From Ornithinibacillus bavariensis (GTDB lineage Bacteria > Bacillota > Bacilli > Bacillales > Amphibacillaceae), in assembly GCF_050433565.1 (NCBI RefSeq), contig NZ_JBNPWZ010000001.1:434001-498000 (forward strand): a DNA stretch of 64,000 bases. Direction: 5' to 3'. Of this stretch, positions 32,968-42,199 are shown in pieces. The notes beneath the pieces are model-generated. The model worked only from the letters and a program-made list of their open reading frames with translations, had not been told where the DNA came from and made no database searches. The translations under genes and the position numbers were made by a program. Positions within the stretch are counted from its first letter, which is position 1. Each line of letters begins with the position of its first letter.

Positions 32968-34455
32968 TTGGGAGAAAGTTTAGAGGATGTAAAACTCTAC
33001 ATAAATGGAGAATTTGTTGATGCTGCAAGTGGAGAAACCTTTGAAAATATCAATCCCTTTACAAATGAAGTCACGAACCTTGTGGCAAAAGGATCAAGTC
33101 CTGATATCGATAAGGCAGTAGCAGCAGCAAGTGAAGCATTTCAACATGGACCATGGGGCTCTATGAAACTATCTGAAAGAATGAAATATATAGATAGGAT
33201 AGCTGATTTAATTGAGGAGGAGGCGGAAACGATAGCGCATCTTGAGTCACTTGATTCAGGATTACCCATCAGCCAAACACGTAAAATGGCGGCTAGAGGT
33301 GCAGAGAATTTCCGTTTTTACTCCCGAATGGTGCAGGCAAGAATGCATGGAGATGCTTATCAGGTTGATGACGAGTTCATGAATTATACCGTCTACCAAC
33401 CACTAGGTGTTGTGGGACTGATTACCCCATGGAATGCTCCGTTTATGTTACTGACATGGAAGGTGGCACCAGCACTAGCTACAGGAAATACTGTAGTGCT
33501 GAAGCCAGCAGAGCTATCCCCATTATCCGCAAATATTTTAGCAAGCGTTATACAAAAATCAAAATTACCAAAGGGTGTTTTCAATGTTGTGCATGGTTTT
33601 GGAGAAACAGCAGGAGAAGCACTTGTAAAGCATGCTACAGTCAAAGCGATCTCCTTTACTGGGGAAACAACTACGGGAAAACGGATTATCAAGAATGCTG
33701 CTGATTCGTTAAAGAAAACCTCGATGGAACTAGGTGGTAAATCTCCTTTGATCATCTTTGAGGATGCGGATTTTGAGAAAGCACTGGATGCGGCTATTTG
33801 GGGGATTTTCTCTTTTAATGGAGAACGTTGCACTGCGAATTCAAGAGTTTTTATTCATAAAAGTTTAAAAGAAAAATTTACTACTGCTTTAAAAGAAAGA
33901 GTCCAAAACATCATTGTAGGAGATCCAAAGGACAATAGGACCGAACTTGGTCCACTAATCGATAAAGGACATTTTCAAAAGGTCACGAGCTATATTGAAC
34001 TAGCCAAGGAAGAAGGCTGTGAGGTGTATCAGGGTACAGTTCCACCAGTTTTCAAATCTGGAAATTATGTACCACCGACTCTATTATTAAATGCCAAAAA
34101 TGAGATGCGGGTATGCCAGGAGGAAATCTTTGGACCGGTCATGGCAGTCATTGAATTTGAAACAGAAGAAGAAGTTGTTCATATAGCGAATGACGTAGAT
34201 TATGGTCTAGCGGGATATGTTTGGACAAATGATATTAAGCGAGCACATCGGGTAGCACAAGCAATTGATTCAGGAATGATTTGGGTCAATTCCCAAAATG
34301 TTCGTGACTTACGTATTCCATTTGGCGGAATGAAGGCTAGTGGAATTGGACGTGAAGGTGGACATTTCGCCATCTTTGAATTTTATACAGAGCCAAAAGC
34401 AATCCATATCGCAATAGGAGACCATCATATTCCGAAATTTGGTAAAGGGAAATAA
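32968..34455 (+). CDS. hpaE: 5-carboxymethyl-2-hydroxymuconate semialdehyde dehydrogenase
   Basis: A 495-residue NAD-dependent aldehyde dehydrogenase with catalytic C288 (NGERCTANSR) and general base E254 (MELGGKS). It oxidises the ring-cleavage semialdehyde to 5-carboxymethyl-2-hydroxymuconate. The frame is open from ATG 32941 inside the previous gene, but AAGGAGG (32953-32959) sits 8 nt before TTG 32968, so I choose that start. HpaE identity rests on close family likeness and on position between hpaI and hpaB. Confidence 0.82.
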   Translation: MGESLEDVKLYINGEFVDAASGETFENINPFTNEVTNLVAKGSSPDIDKAVAAASEAFQHGPWGSMKLSERMKYIDRIADLIEEEAETIAHLESLDSGLPISQTRKMAARGAENFRFYSRMVQARMHGDAYQVDDEFMNYTVYQPLGVVGLITPWNAPFMLLTWKVAPALATGNTVVLKPAELSPLSANILASVIQKSKLPKGVFNVVHGFGETAGEALVKHATVKAISFTGETTTGKRIIKNAADSLKKTSMELGGKSPLIIFEDADFEKALDAAIWGIFSFNGERCTANSRVFIHKSLKEKFTTALKERVQNIIVGDPKDNRTELGPLIDKGHFQKVTSYIELAKEEGCEVYQGTVPPVFKSGNYVPPTLLLNAKNEMRVCQEEIFGPVMAVIEFETEEEVVHIANDVDYGLAGYVWTNDIKRAHRVAQAIDSGMIWVNSQNVRDLRIPFGGMKASGIGREGGHFAIFEFYTEPKAIHIAIGDHHIPKFGKGK

Positions 34456-34470
34456 GGAGGGAATTATTAG

Positions 34471-35931
34471 ATGCCAGCGAAAACAGGAAAAGAGTATATC
34501 GAAGGATTAAAAAAAGCAAATAATAATATTTATATTCATGGGGAAAGAGTTGACGATGTTACAGAACATCCTGCATTTAAAAATGTCATTAAATCAATGG
34601 CAAACTTATATGATTTACAGTACGAAAAGCCTGAGAAAATGCTTTATACATCACCGACCACAGGTAATAAGGTTGGGATGACCTTTCTACAGCCGAGGAC
34701 GATAGAGGATTTGATAGCTCGCAGGGAAGCAACCCAAGAATGGGCAAAAACATCAGGGGGAATGATGGGACGCTCACCAGATTATTTAAATGCCGAAGTA
34801 ATGGCAATGGGCGTTAATAATAGCCTTTTTGCAGAAGGTGACCCACGCTTTGCCGAGAATGCACGTAATTATTATGAATATGCTCGTGAAAATGATATTA
34901 GTCTAACACATACACTAATCCACCCACAGGTAAATCGTGCTAAAATGCAGCACCAGCAAAAGGATGCGAATGTTGCACTTCATTTAGTGGAGGAGCGTTC
35001 GGACGGAATTATTGTCGATGGGATTAGGTTGCTAGCTACACAGGGTGGAATCACAGATGAAATCTTGGTTTTCCCATCTACTGTGAAGAAGGCAGGAGAG
35101 CTAGACGATCCATATTCCCTAGCTTTTGCCATACCGAATAATACTCCTGGTCTTAAGTTCATTAGTCGTGAATCCTTTGATTATGGAAAAAATGAATGGG
35201 ATCACCCACTAGGAGCTAGATTTGAAGAGGGAGATGCCATCGTATCGTTTGAAAATGTATTTGTCCCTTGGGAACGAGTTTTCGTATGTGGGAACTCTTC
35301 AGTATGTAATCGTACGTTTAAGGAAACAAATGCTGTAGTTCATATGTCTCACCAGGTTGTTGCGAAAAATATCGTGAAAACAGAATTTGTATTGGGTGTT
35401 GCGCTTAGTGTAATGGATGCAATCGGAATTGATGGGTTCCAGCATGTTCAGGACAAAGGAACAGAAATCATGCTTACCCTTGAAACTATGAAATCACATT
35501 TATATCGTGCCGAGCATAATGCTAAGCTAGATAATTCTGGAACGATGACACCAGATTTTGCTGCTTTAGATGCTGCACGTAATTGGTATCCAAGAATTTA
35601 TCCTAGATTGACTGAGATTATTCGTATACTGGGAGCTTCCGGGTTAATGGGAATCCCAACAGAAGCAGATTTCCACCATGATGAAATTGGTCCAATTATC
35701 CACCGTGGATTACAGGGTAAAAATTTAGAAGGTTACGAACGGGTACAGCTATTCCGTCTAGCGTGGGACCTAACATTGAGTGCCTTCGGTAGCAGACAAA
35801 CACATTACGAATATTACTTCTTTGGTGATCCAATTCGTATGGGGATGACATATTTTGAAAACTATGATAAAGAGCCATTTAGAAACTATATTCAAGATTT
35901 TTTAAAAAAGTCTAGTAGTGTAAAGGCCTAA
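34471..35931 (+). CDS. hpaB: 4-hydroxyphenylacetate 3-monooxygenase, oxygenase component
   Basis: A 486-residue two-component flavin monooxygenase. Segments such as LTHTLIHPQVNRAK, the VQDKGTEIML helix and LGASGLMGIPTEADF are typical of HpaB. With FADH2 supplied by HpaC it hydroxylates 4-hydroxyphenylacetate to 3,4-dihydroxyphenylacetate in the cytoplasm. RBS TAAGGAGG precedes ATG 34471, 15 bp after hpaE. The length matches the Thermus/Geobacillus-type protein. Confidence 0.9.
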   Translation: MPAKTGKEYIEGLKKANNNIYIHGERVDDVTEHPAFKNVIKSMANLYDLQYEKPEKMLYTSPTTGNKVGMTFLQPRTIEDLIARREATQEWAKTSGGMMGRSPDYLNAEVMAMGVNNSLFAEGDPRFAENARNYYEYARENDISLTHTLIHPQVNRAKMQHQQKDANVALHLVEERSDGIIVDGIRLLATQGGITDEILVFPSTVKKAGELDDPYSLAFAIPNNTPGLKFISRESFDYGKNEWDHPLGARFEEGDAIVSFENVFVPWERVFVCGNSSVCNRTFKETNAVVHMSHQVVAKNIVKTEFVLGVALSVMDAIGIDGFQHVQDKGTEIMLTLETMKSHLYRAEHNAKLDNSGTMTPDFAALDAARNWYPRIYPRLTEIIRILGASGLMGIPTEADFHHDEIGPIIHRGLQGKNLEGYERVQLFRLAWDLTLSAFGSRQTHYEYYFFGDPIRMGMTYFENYDKEPFRNYIQDFLKKSSSVKA

Positions 35932-35945
35932 AGGGGGAGAATGGT

Positions 35946-36929
35946 TTGAATTATAATGTCATTCGCTGTGCAAGGTCTGTTCTATTAGTTACCAATTTAG
36001 AAGCATCAAGAAAGTTTTATGTTGATGCATTGGGCTTTATCGAAACAGAGTCAGATGAAAATCATATCTATTTACGTGGCTTAGAAGAACATAATCACCA
36101 CAGTCTAGTTTTGAAAAGGGCGGATAAAGCTGCAGTAGAGGTATTAGGTTATAAGGTTTCTTCAGAAGCTGATTTAGATTCGTTAGCAATCATGTTTGAA
36201 AAAGAAGGATACCCGATTAAATGGGTTGAAAAAGGAGAGCAGCATGCGTTAGGTCGTTCCTTACGAGTAAATGACCTGTCTGGTTTACCATTGGAATTTT
36301 TCGCGGAGATGGATACAGTTGAAAGACTCCTCCAACGATATGATTTGTACAAAGGCTCTAGAATGCAACGAATTGATCATTTTAACTGTGCAGTATCAGA
36401 TGTAGAGGCAGCATATAAATTTTATAAAGAAAATCTAGGCTTTGCTTGTTCAGAATACACGGACACTCCAGAAGGTAATATATGGGCAGCATGGTTACAT
36501 CGTAAACAGAATGTTCATGATGTCGCGTTTATGAATAGTAAAGGACCTAGATTACACCATATTGGTTTCTGGCTACCAGATCAATTATCACTGATTCATA
36601 CTTGTGATGTACTGGCAGCAATGGGCTATGGAGAAGCAATAGAGAGGGGTCCCGGTAGACATGGATTGTCCAATGCCTTCTTTCTTTATTTACGGGATCC
36701 AGATGGACACCGAATCGAATTATATAGTGGGGATTATTTAACAAGTGATCCTGACTTCGAACCAATTCGTTGGGATATTAATGATCCAATGCGCCAAACT
36801 TTTTGGGGACATGAAGCACCAGATAAATGGTTTACCGAAGCATCGCCTGTTTTAAATGTTCACACAGGAAAAGAGATGGAAATACTACCTGCAAAGTTAG
36901 AGCAGCATAAACCTACCTTTGTGATTTGA
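35946..36929 (+). CDS. hpaD: 3,4-dihydroxyphenylacetate 2,3-dioxygenase
   Basis: A 327-residue extradiol dioxygenase of the vicinal oxygen chelate (glyoxalase) fold with two domain repeats. The catalytic-domain metal ligands are visible as His in RIDHFNCAVSD, His in RLHHIGFW and Glu in DPDGHRIELYSGDY. It cleaves homoprotocatechuate between C2 and C3 to the CHM semialdehyde. The start is TTG 35946 behind GGGGGAG, 14 bp after hpaB. Confidence 0.88.
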   Translation: MNYNVIRCARSVLLVTNLEASRKFYVDALGFIETESDENHIYLRGLEEHNHHSLVLKRADKAAVEVLGYKVSSEADLDSLAIMFEKEGYPIKWVEKGEQHALGRSLRVNDLSGLPLEFFAEMDTVERLLQRYDLYKGSRMQRIDHFNCAVSDVEAAYKFYKENLGFACSEYTDTPEGNIWAAWLHRKQNVHDVAFMNSKGPRLHHIGFWLPDQLSLIHTCDVLAAMGYGEAIERGPGRHGLSNAFFLYLRDPDGHRIELYSGDYLTSDPDFEPIRWDINDPMRQTFWGHEAPDKWFTEASPVLNVHTGKEMEILPAKLEQHKPTFVI

Positions 36930-36965
36930 TTGCCAACCAAAATATAGAAAAAAGGAGGCAGGTAA

Positions 36966-37442
36966 ATGGATGATCGTATTTTCCGTAACGCAATGGGAAA
37001 ATTCGCTACGGGCGTTACGGTGGTTACGACCAAGCTAGGCGAAGAAATTCACGGTATGACTGCAAATGCTTTTATGTCTGTTTCCTTAGACCCAAAACTA
37101 GTATTAGTGTCAGTAGATCATAGAGCAACCATGAAACGTTATATAGAAAACTCCGGTAAATTTGCGATTAGTTTTTTAAATCAGGAACAAAGAGATTTAT
37201 CGGCATATTTTGCTGGTCAGATTAACGAAACACGTGAAATAGATTTTTACTGGTTACAGGAAATGCCAACGATAAAGGATGCACTTGTCAATATCGTTTG
37301 TGATCTACATGAAGCAATAGATGCTGGGGATCATACCCTATTCATTGGAAAAGTAATCGATTTAGAAATACGAGATGGGGACCCACTCACATTTTTTCAA
37401 GGAAAATATCGAGAGCTGGGGAATAGTGAACGGGTTAATTAG
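36966..37442 (+). CDS. hpaC: Flavin reductase component of 4-hydroxyphenylacetate monooxygenase
   Basis: A 158-residue flavin reductase-like domain protein (MGKFATGVTVVTT, GMTANAFMSVSLDPKLVLVSV, GDHTLFIGKVIDLE). It reduces flavin with NADH for HpaB. RBS AAAGGAGG before ATG 36966. Separation from hpaB by hpaD is unusual in order but still co-directional. A weak stem-loop with CTTTTG/CAAAAG arms lies after the stop (about 37473-37508). Confidence 0.87.
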   Translation: MDDRIFRNAMGKFATGVTVVTTKLGEEIHGMTANAFMSVSLDPKLVLVSVDHRATMKRYIENSGKFAISFLNQEQRDLSAYFAGQINETREIDFYWLQEMPTIKDALVNIVCDLHEAIDAGDHTLFIGKVIDLEIRDGDPLTFFQGKYRELGNSERVN

Positions 37443-37536
37443 TCTTACTTGGTAAGGTTAAACGGTGAAGCGCTTTTGTCGTATTGTCATATAGACAGCA
37501 AAAGTTAATTTTTTCAAACTGATTGGGGGTTGGACC

Positions 37537-38685
37537 ATGAAACAGCAATTAGATAAGTCAACTCATTTAACAATGGATATTTTTGAAAAAATAAGTGGAC
37601 ATGAGCAAGTTGTATTTTGTAATGATCCTACAACAGGACTACAAGCAATTATAGCCATCCACAATACAACTCTAGGACCTGCGCTAGGGGGCACGAGAAT
37701 GTATCCATATGCTAGTTTAGAAGATGCATTAAATGATGTTCTTCGACTTTCGGAAGGTATGACATACAAATGTGCTGCAGCAGATATTGATTTTGGTGGA
37801 GGAAAAGGAGTTATTATTGGTGACCCAAAAACAGATAAGTCACCAGCCTTATTCAGGGCTTATGGACAGTTCGTAGACTCACTAAACGGTAGATTCTTTA
37901 CTGGTACAGACATGGGAACGACAATGGATGACTTTGTACAGGCATCAAAGGAAACAAATTTTATAAATGGAATTCCCGAGGAGTTTGGCGGTGGTGGTGA
38001 TTCATCAATACCAACTGCACAGGGAGTTATTTATGCGCTACAGGCTACAAATCAATATTTATTTGGTGATAAGGATCTCGCTAGTAAAACTTACGCAATT
38101 CAAGGTCTAGGTAAGGTAGGCTTTAAGGTGGCAGAGCATTTATTACAAGTAGGTGCTAATTTAATAGTAACCGATATTTCGGATGAGGCACTTACAGCTA
38201 TCCAAGATATGGCAAATAGTTCTAAAGGAAATGTAACCGTTGTAGATAGTGAAGCTATCTATGCAGTTGCAGCAGATATTTTTATTCCATGTGCCATGGG
38301 TGGTATTTTGAATGATGAAACTATTGCAAAGCTCCAGGCAAAAGCTATTGTTGGGTCAGCTAATAACCAACTAAAGTCAGACCAGCATGCGAAGCTCTTA
38401 CATGAAAAAGGAATATTGTATGCACCTGATTATATTGTCAATGCTGGAGGACTCATACAGGTTGCGGATGAACTCTACGGTCCAAATAAAGCTAGAGTCT
38501 TATTAAAAACGAAAGCAATCTATAACTCTATTTTAGAGATTTATAAGCAGTCAGAGCTGGATGCCATTACAACATTAGAGGCAGCCAATCGCAAGTGCCA
38601 ACAACGATTAGAGGAACAACGTGTCCGTAATAATTTTTATAAGAGACACAAAAGCCCGAAGTGGACATTTATAAAAGAGGTGTAA
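37537..38685 (+). CDS. pdh: Phenylalanine dehydrogenase
   Basis: A 382-residue Glu/Leu/Phe/Val dehydrogenase. Catalytic lysines are K78 (GMTYKCAAAD) and K90 (DFGGGKGVIIG); the NAD motif is GLGKVG (190-195). Features that set phenylalanine dehydrogenase apart from leucine dehydrogenase are present: FTGTDMGTTMDDF, GGGGDSSIPTA and a C-terminal extension ending in RHKSPKW. It deaminates phenylalanine (some relatives also tyrosine) to the arylpyruvate. Its place inside an hpa operon, directly before a 2-oxoacid dehydrogenase E2, suggests a route from aromatic amino acids to (hydroxy)phenylacetate. Confidence 0.8.
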   Translation: MKQQLDKSTHLTMDIFEKISGHEQVVFCNDPTTGLQAIIAIHNTTLGPALGGTRMYPYASLEDALNDVLRLSEGMTYKCAAADIDFGGGKGVIIGDPKTDKSPALFRAYGQFVDSLNGRFFTGTDMGTTMDDFVQASKETNFINGIPEEFGGGGDSSIPTAQGVIYALQATNQYLFGDKDLASKTYAIQGLGKVGFKVAEHLLQVGANLIVTDISDEALTAIQDMANSSKGNVTVVDSEAIYAVAADIFIPCAMGGILNDETIAKLQAKAIVGSANNQLKSDQHAKLLHEKGILYAPDYIVNAGGLIQVADELYGPNKARVLLKTKAIYNSILEIYKQSELDAITTLEAANRKCQQRLEEQRVRNNFYKRHKSPKWTFIKEV

Positions 38686-38687
38686 CC

Positions 38688-39929
38688 ATGGTCGAGGTAA
38701 AATTCCATGATATTGGGGAAGGAATGACAGAGGGGGAGGTAGTTAGCTACTTAGTGAAGGTTGGCGATTCAGTTAAGGTTGACCAGCCTCTTGTGGAAAT
38801 GCAGACTGACAAAATGGTAGCTGAAATTCCCTCGCCAACAGCGGGAATAGTTAAAAAGATTCATTTTTCTGAAGGAAGCACAATATCCATTGGGCAGGTG
38901 ATTCTAGAGATAGATGATGGTAAAGAAGAAAGCTTATCCTCTAGTCCAGAAAAGGAGGTTTCTGCAGGATTATTAACCCCTGAGAAGAAGGAAGTACAGC
39001 CTCTTTCTCAGACTACTAAAATCCCACCTAAAAGGGTGATTGCAGCACCGCATACGAGAAGGATTGCTAGAGAACATGATGTTAATATCGAGCAAGTAGT
39101 TGGTTCAGGCCCAGCTGGTAGAGTGACGGATGAAGATATTTTCCGGGTTGTACGTGAACGGGAGGAAAAGGTAGATACTCGTTTTGCAGAAATGGAAAGT
39201 TCACTGTTATTGAGATCAACGGATGAAAAAGTGATAGCCGACCATACTGTACCTTTTTCTGGCATTCGTAAACAAATAGCGATAAAGATGACAGAATCAT
39301 TGGCTAGAATCCCACATGTCACCCATTTTGATGAAGTGGATTTAACGAATTTACTAGAGCTACGTGAAGAATTGAAAGAGGCAGGAGAAAATGTATCGGT
39401 AGTGGCATTTTTCTTGAAGGCAATTGCAATTACCTTGAAAGAATTTCCATTATTCAACGCCCAATTAGATGAAGAAAAAAATGTAATTCGTCTCTTAAAC
39501 GATTATCATATTGGACTTGCGACAAATACAGACAAAGGGTTACTAGTTCCTGTTCTGCGGGAAGTTGATAAGAAGTCAATAAAAGATATACATGAAGAAA
39601 TGAAGACATTAACGAAAAAGGCACAGGAGCATAAATTGTCGGTAGGTGAGATGAAGGGTGGGACATTTACCATCAGTAATGTTGGCCCACTTGGTGGAAT
39701 AGCTGCAACACCAATTATTAATCATCCACAAACGAGCATTATTGCATTTCATAAAACAAAACGTACGCCTGTAGTCACAGAAAATGATGAAATTGCTATT
39801 CGTTCCATTATGACCATGTCATTATCCTTCGATCACCGAATCATTGATGGTGCAGATGCGGTAATGTTCACCAATCGCTTTATAGCATTAATGGAACAAC
39901 CCAAAACAATATTATTGTATTTACGTTAA
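38688..39929 (+). CDS. Dihydrolipoamide acyltransferase (E2) of a 2-oxoacid dehydrogenase complex
   Basis: A 413-residue E2 component. Residues 1-76 form a lipoyl domain with K42 (QTDKMV) as the lipoylation site, 118-152 a peripheral-subunit-binding domain, and about 185-413 the acyltransferase with H383 (FDHRIIDG). The frame opens at 38661, but AAGAGGTG places the start at ATG 38688, two bases after the phenylalanine dehydrogenase stop. No E1 or E3 gene is present, so it must borrow them. With the neighbouring dehydrogenase, the likely substrate is an arylpyruvate, giving (hydroxy)phenylacetyl-CoA; a branched-chain role is the alternative. Confidence 0.85.
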   Translation: MVEVKFHDIGEGMTEGEVVSYLVKVGDSVKVDQPLVEMQTDKMVAEIPSPTAGIVKKIHFSEGSTISIGQVILEIDDGKEESLSSSPEKEVSAGLLTPEKKEVQPLSQTTKIPPKRVIAAPHTRRIAREHDVNIEQVVGSGPAGRVTDEDIFRVVREREEKVDTRFAEMESSLLLRSTDEKVIADHTVPFSGIRKQIAIKMTESLARIPHVTHFDEVDLTNLLELREELKEAGENVSVVAFFLKAIAITLKEFPLFNAQLDEEKNVIRLLNDYHIGLATNTDKGLLVPVLREVDKKSIKDIHEEMKTLTKKAQEHKLSVGEMKGGTFTISNVGPLGGIAATPIINHPQTSIIAFHKTKRTPVVTENDEIAIRSIMTMSLSFDHRIIDGADAVMFTNRFIALMEQPKTILLYLR

Positions 39930-40034
39930 TAGGCACGGGTAGTTGCACCAAGATTGGTTCTGCTGCCCGTTGTGTTATGAATAAAGTGATAAAGCAACAA
40001 ACAATGATGTCATCAAAAAGGGGTGAATGCTTTC

Positions 40035-40826
40035 ATGCTGTATCCAGCAAAAGCAAGATTTTCATCAACATCCGGCTTGGAAAATATTTTGATAGGTCAC
40101 TCCCATATCGAATGGAAGGGAGAAAAATTTACAGAAGATGCTTTTTCTTGGCAATCACCAGTGCTTGGAACCGTTTATGGCTGTTTATTCAATTTTCAGG
40201 ATCAAGTAGAGACATTAGCCAACCAATTTACTCAAGCTCCATACCAAAAGCCTCCAATGAGACCGGTTTTATATATCAAACCAAGAAACACCATGAATGC
40301 ACATTTAAAGGAGGTTGCGATACCTACAGGGGAAAATATGGTGGAAATTAATGCTACGCTAGGTGTTGTCATTGGAAAAACAGCGACAAATGTTAAAGAA
40401 GCCGATGCATTCGATTATATAGAAGGGTATACGATTGTAAGTGATGTTTCCCTTCCACATGATAATTTCTATCGCCCAGCTATCAAACAAAAAGCACGTG
40501 ATGGTTTTTGCCCGATTGGTCCATGGGTTGTATCAAAAAAACATGTTTCAAATCCGGATAACTTAACTATCTGGACCTTTAAGAACGATGAATTGATTCA
40601 TATAAATAGTACAAAGGATTTAATTCGTTCCATTCCTCAGCTCATTCAGGATGTTACAGAATTTATGACATTATCTAAGGGTGATGTTCTACTAGTTGGT
40701 GTTCCAAATAACCCACCTACAGCAAGTGCTGGCGACACGATTCGGATAGAAATAGACAGGATTGGGAGTCTGGAAAATCGCTTTGTCTATGAAAATGTCC
40801 ATATTGCTGGAGGTGATAAGGTATGA
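40035..40826 (+). CDS. hpaG1: FAH-family HpaG N-terminal-type subunit (decarboxylase/isomerase)
   Basis: A 263-residue fumarylacetoacetate-hydrolase-fold protein. In enteric bacteria HpaG is one two-domain chain that decarboxylates OPET and isomerises the product; here the two halves are separate genes. This half has the fold (RPVLYIKPRNTMN, FDYIEGYTIVSDVS) but lacks the classic E-x-E metal motif of its partner (VEINATLGVVIG). AAAAGGGGTG favours ATG 40035 over GTG 40023. It overlaps the next gene by 4 bp. Confidence 0.78.
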   Translation: MLYPAKARFSSTSGLENILIGHSHIEWKGEKFTEDAFSWQSPVLGTVYGCLFNFQDQVETLANQFTQAPYQKPPMRPVLYIKPRNTMNAHLKEVAIPTGENMVEINATLGVVIGKTATNVKEADAFDYIEGYTIVSDVSLPHDNFYRPAIKQKARDGFCPIGPWVVSKKHVSNPDNLTIWTFKNDELIHINSTKDLIRSIPQLIQDVTEFMTLSKGDVLLVGVPNNPPTASAGDTIRIEIDRIGSLENRFVYENVHIAGGDKV

Positions 40827-41578
40827 AGCGGGCACGAATCGCTTTCCTTGGAGCGATCCATGATGCAATGGAAGAGAATGGGCAATTGAAGCTATCAGAT
40901 GGTCGCTTCGTTGACCAAAGCGAAGTAGTTTGGTTACCACCAGTTGAAGCAGGTACCATTTTTGCACTCGGACTAAATTATGCTGATCATGCAAGTGAAA
41001 TTAGCTTTCAAGCACCAGAAGAACCGTTAGTGTTTTTAAAGGGACCGAATACATTAATTGGGCATAATGGCCAGACTCGTAGACCAATTGGTGTTGAAAT
41101 CATGCATTATGAGTGTGAATTAGCCGTTGTAATCGGGAAAAAAGCGCGTTCTGTTAAACGAGAGGATGCGTATGAGTATGTAGCTGGATATACGGTAGCA
41201 AATGATTATGCAATACGGGATTATCTAGAAAACTATTATCGCCCAAATTTAGTAGTGAAGAACCGTGATACACTGACTCCAATTGGTCCCTGGTTTGTTG
41301 AAAAAGAAGATATTACTGATCCAATGAACTTAAGGCTCTATACGTATGTTAATGGAGATTTAAAGCAAGAAGGTACGACCAAGGACATGGTGTTTGATAT
41401 TCCGTTTTTAATTGAGTACTTAAGTAGTTTTATGACGTTGAATGAAAATGACATCATTTTAACCGGGACACCAAAGGGGACGGTGAATGTGGTTGAGGGT
41501 GATGAGGTCGTCGTAGGTATAGAGGGAATAGGAGAATTAAGGAATACAATCGTAGGAGACACTGAATTTTCACGTTGA
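40823..41578 (+). CDS. hpaG2: FAH-family HpaG C-terminal-type subunit
   Basis: A 251-residue FAH-fold protein with the intact metal-binding motif HYECELAVVIGK and VANDYAIRD, plus the ending GTPKGTVNVVEGDEVVVGIEGIG. It is expected to carry the metal-dependent decarboxylase activity on 5-oxopent-3-ene-1,2,5-tricarboxylate. It overlaps hpaG1 by ATGA, indicating coupled translation, and a GAGGGGTG site at its end serves hpaF. Confidence 0.82.
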   Translation: MKRARIAFLGAIHDAMEENGQLKLSDGRFVDQSEVVWLPPVEAGTIFALGLNYADHASEISFQAPEEPLVFLKGPNTLIGHNGQTRRPIGVEIMHYECELAVVIGKKARSVKREDAYEYVAGYTVANDYAIRDYLENYYRPNLVVKNRDTLTPIGPWFVEKEDITDPMNLRLYTYVNGDLKQEGTTKDMVFDIPFLIEYLSSFMTLNENDIILTGTPKGTVNVVEGDEVVVGIEGIGELRNTIVGDTEFSR

Positions 41579-41589
41579 GGGGTGAAATA

Positions 41590-41976
41590 ATGCCACATGT
41601 TACAGTTGAATATACGGATAATCTTCGTGATGATGGTGATATAAAGGGACTCTTACTGAAAATAAATGAGACGCTTATTGCAGAAGGAGATGCTTTTCCA
41701 ATTGGCGGAATTCGCTCTCGGGCAATTGAATTAAAGGACTATGTTATTGCAGACGGTACAGGTGGTAATGATGATGCCTTTGTTCATGTTACTTTAAAAA
41801 TAGGAAGCGGACGTCCTAATGAGGTGAAGATGGCTGCTTGTGATTCCTTATTTCGTGTGCTGGAAGAACACTTCGAAAAGCATTTTGCTGAGCGTAATAT
41901 AGCGATATCATTAGAACTTTTTGAGTTCATGTACCCAACATATAAAAAGAATAATATTCATCGAAGATATCAGTAG
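41590..41976 (+). CDS. hpaF: 5-carboxymethyl-2-hydroxymuconate delta-isomerase
   Basis: A 128-residue CHM isomerase of the tautomerase superfamily. Choosing ATG 41590 (RBS GAGGGGTG) gives MPHVTVEY, leaving Pro1 as the catalytic base after Met removal; the longer frame from 41575 would destroy it. It converts 5-carboxymethyl-2-hydroxymuconate to OPET. It is the last gene of the operon and is followed by a strong terminator. Confidence 0.85.
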   Translation: MPHVTVEYTDNLRDDGDIKGLLLKINETLIAEGDAFPIGGIRSRAIELKDYVIADGTGGNDDAFVHVTLKIGSGRPNEVKMAACDSLFRVLEEHFEKHFAERNIAISLELFEFMYPTYKKNNIHRRYQ

Positions 41977-42004
41977 GATAATAGATATGAATAAATAGAA
42001 CCTA

Positions 42005-42046
42005 GGGGGCAGTAGATACATTGGAAGATTCTACGCCCCTTTTTTA
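42005..42046 (+). terminator. Intrinsic terminator of the hpa operon
   Basis: GGGGC-a-GTAGA pairs with TCTAC-GCCCC and is followed by TTTTTT. It begins about 29 bp after hpaF. Confidence 0.85.
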
Positions 42047-42157
42047 CGGGTTATTTGTATTAAAGAAATACTTTACGGTAAAAAACTAAGTTATCTACTT
42101 ATTTTGCCATTCTACGACTAAAATGGTTTATAAGGACTATTAATTCTTTGACAAAGT

Positions 42158-42199
42158 ATTGGTTATTCAACTATCACAGCTGCTTGTTGAATAACCAAT
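42158..42199. repeat. Perfect 14-bp inverted repeat between hpaF and the AraC gene
   Basis: ATTGGTTATTCAAC (42158-42171) and GTTGAATAACCAAT (42186-42199) are exact inverted arms around a 14-bp loop. No U-run follows on either strand, and TTGACA lies at 42148-42153, so an operator in an AraC-gene promoter is as likely as a terminator. Confidence 0.5.

Noticed and set aside
33393..33833. 146-codon minus-strand ORF within hpaE
   Set aside because: A shadow of the aldehyde dehydrogenase coding strand; composition and lack of start signals argue against it.
37537..38685. Leucine dehydrogenase
   Set aside because: The FTGTDMGT, GGGGDSSIPTA and C-terminal SPKW features follow phenylalanine dehydrogenase rather than leucine dehydrogenase.
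39008..39457. 149-codon minus-strand ORF within the E2 gene
   Set aside because: Antisense to a gene with clear lipoyl, binding and catalytic domains; no independent signals.
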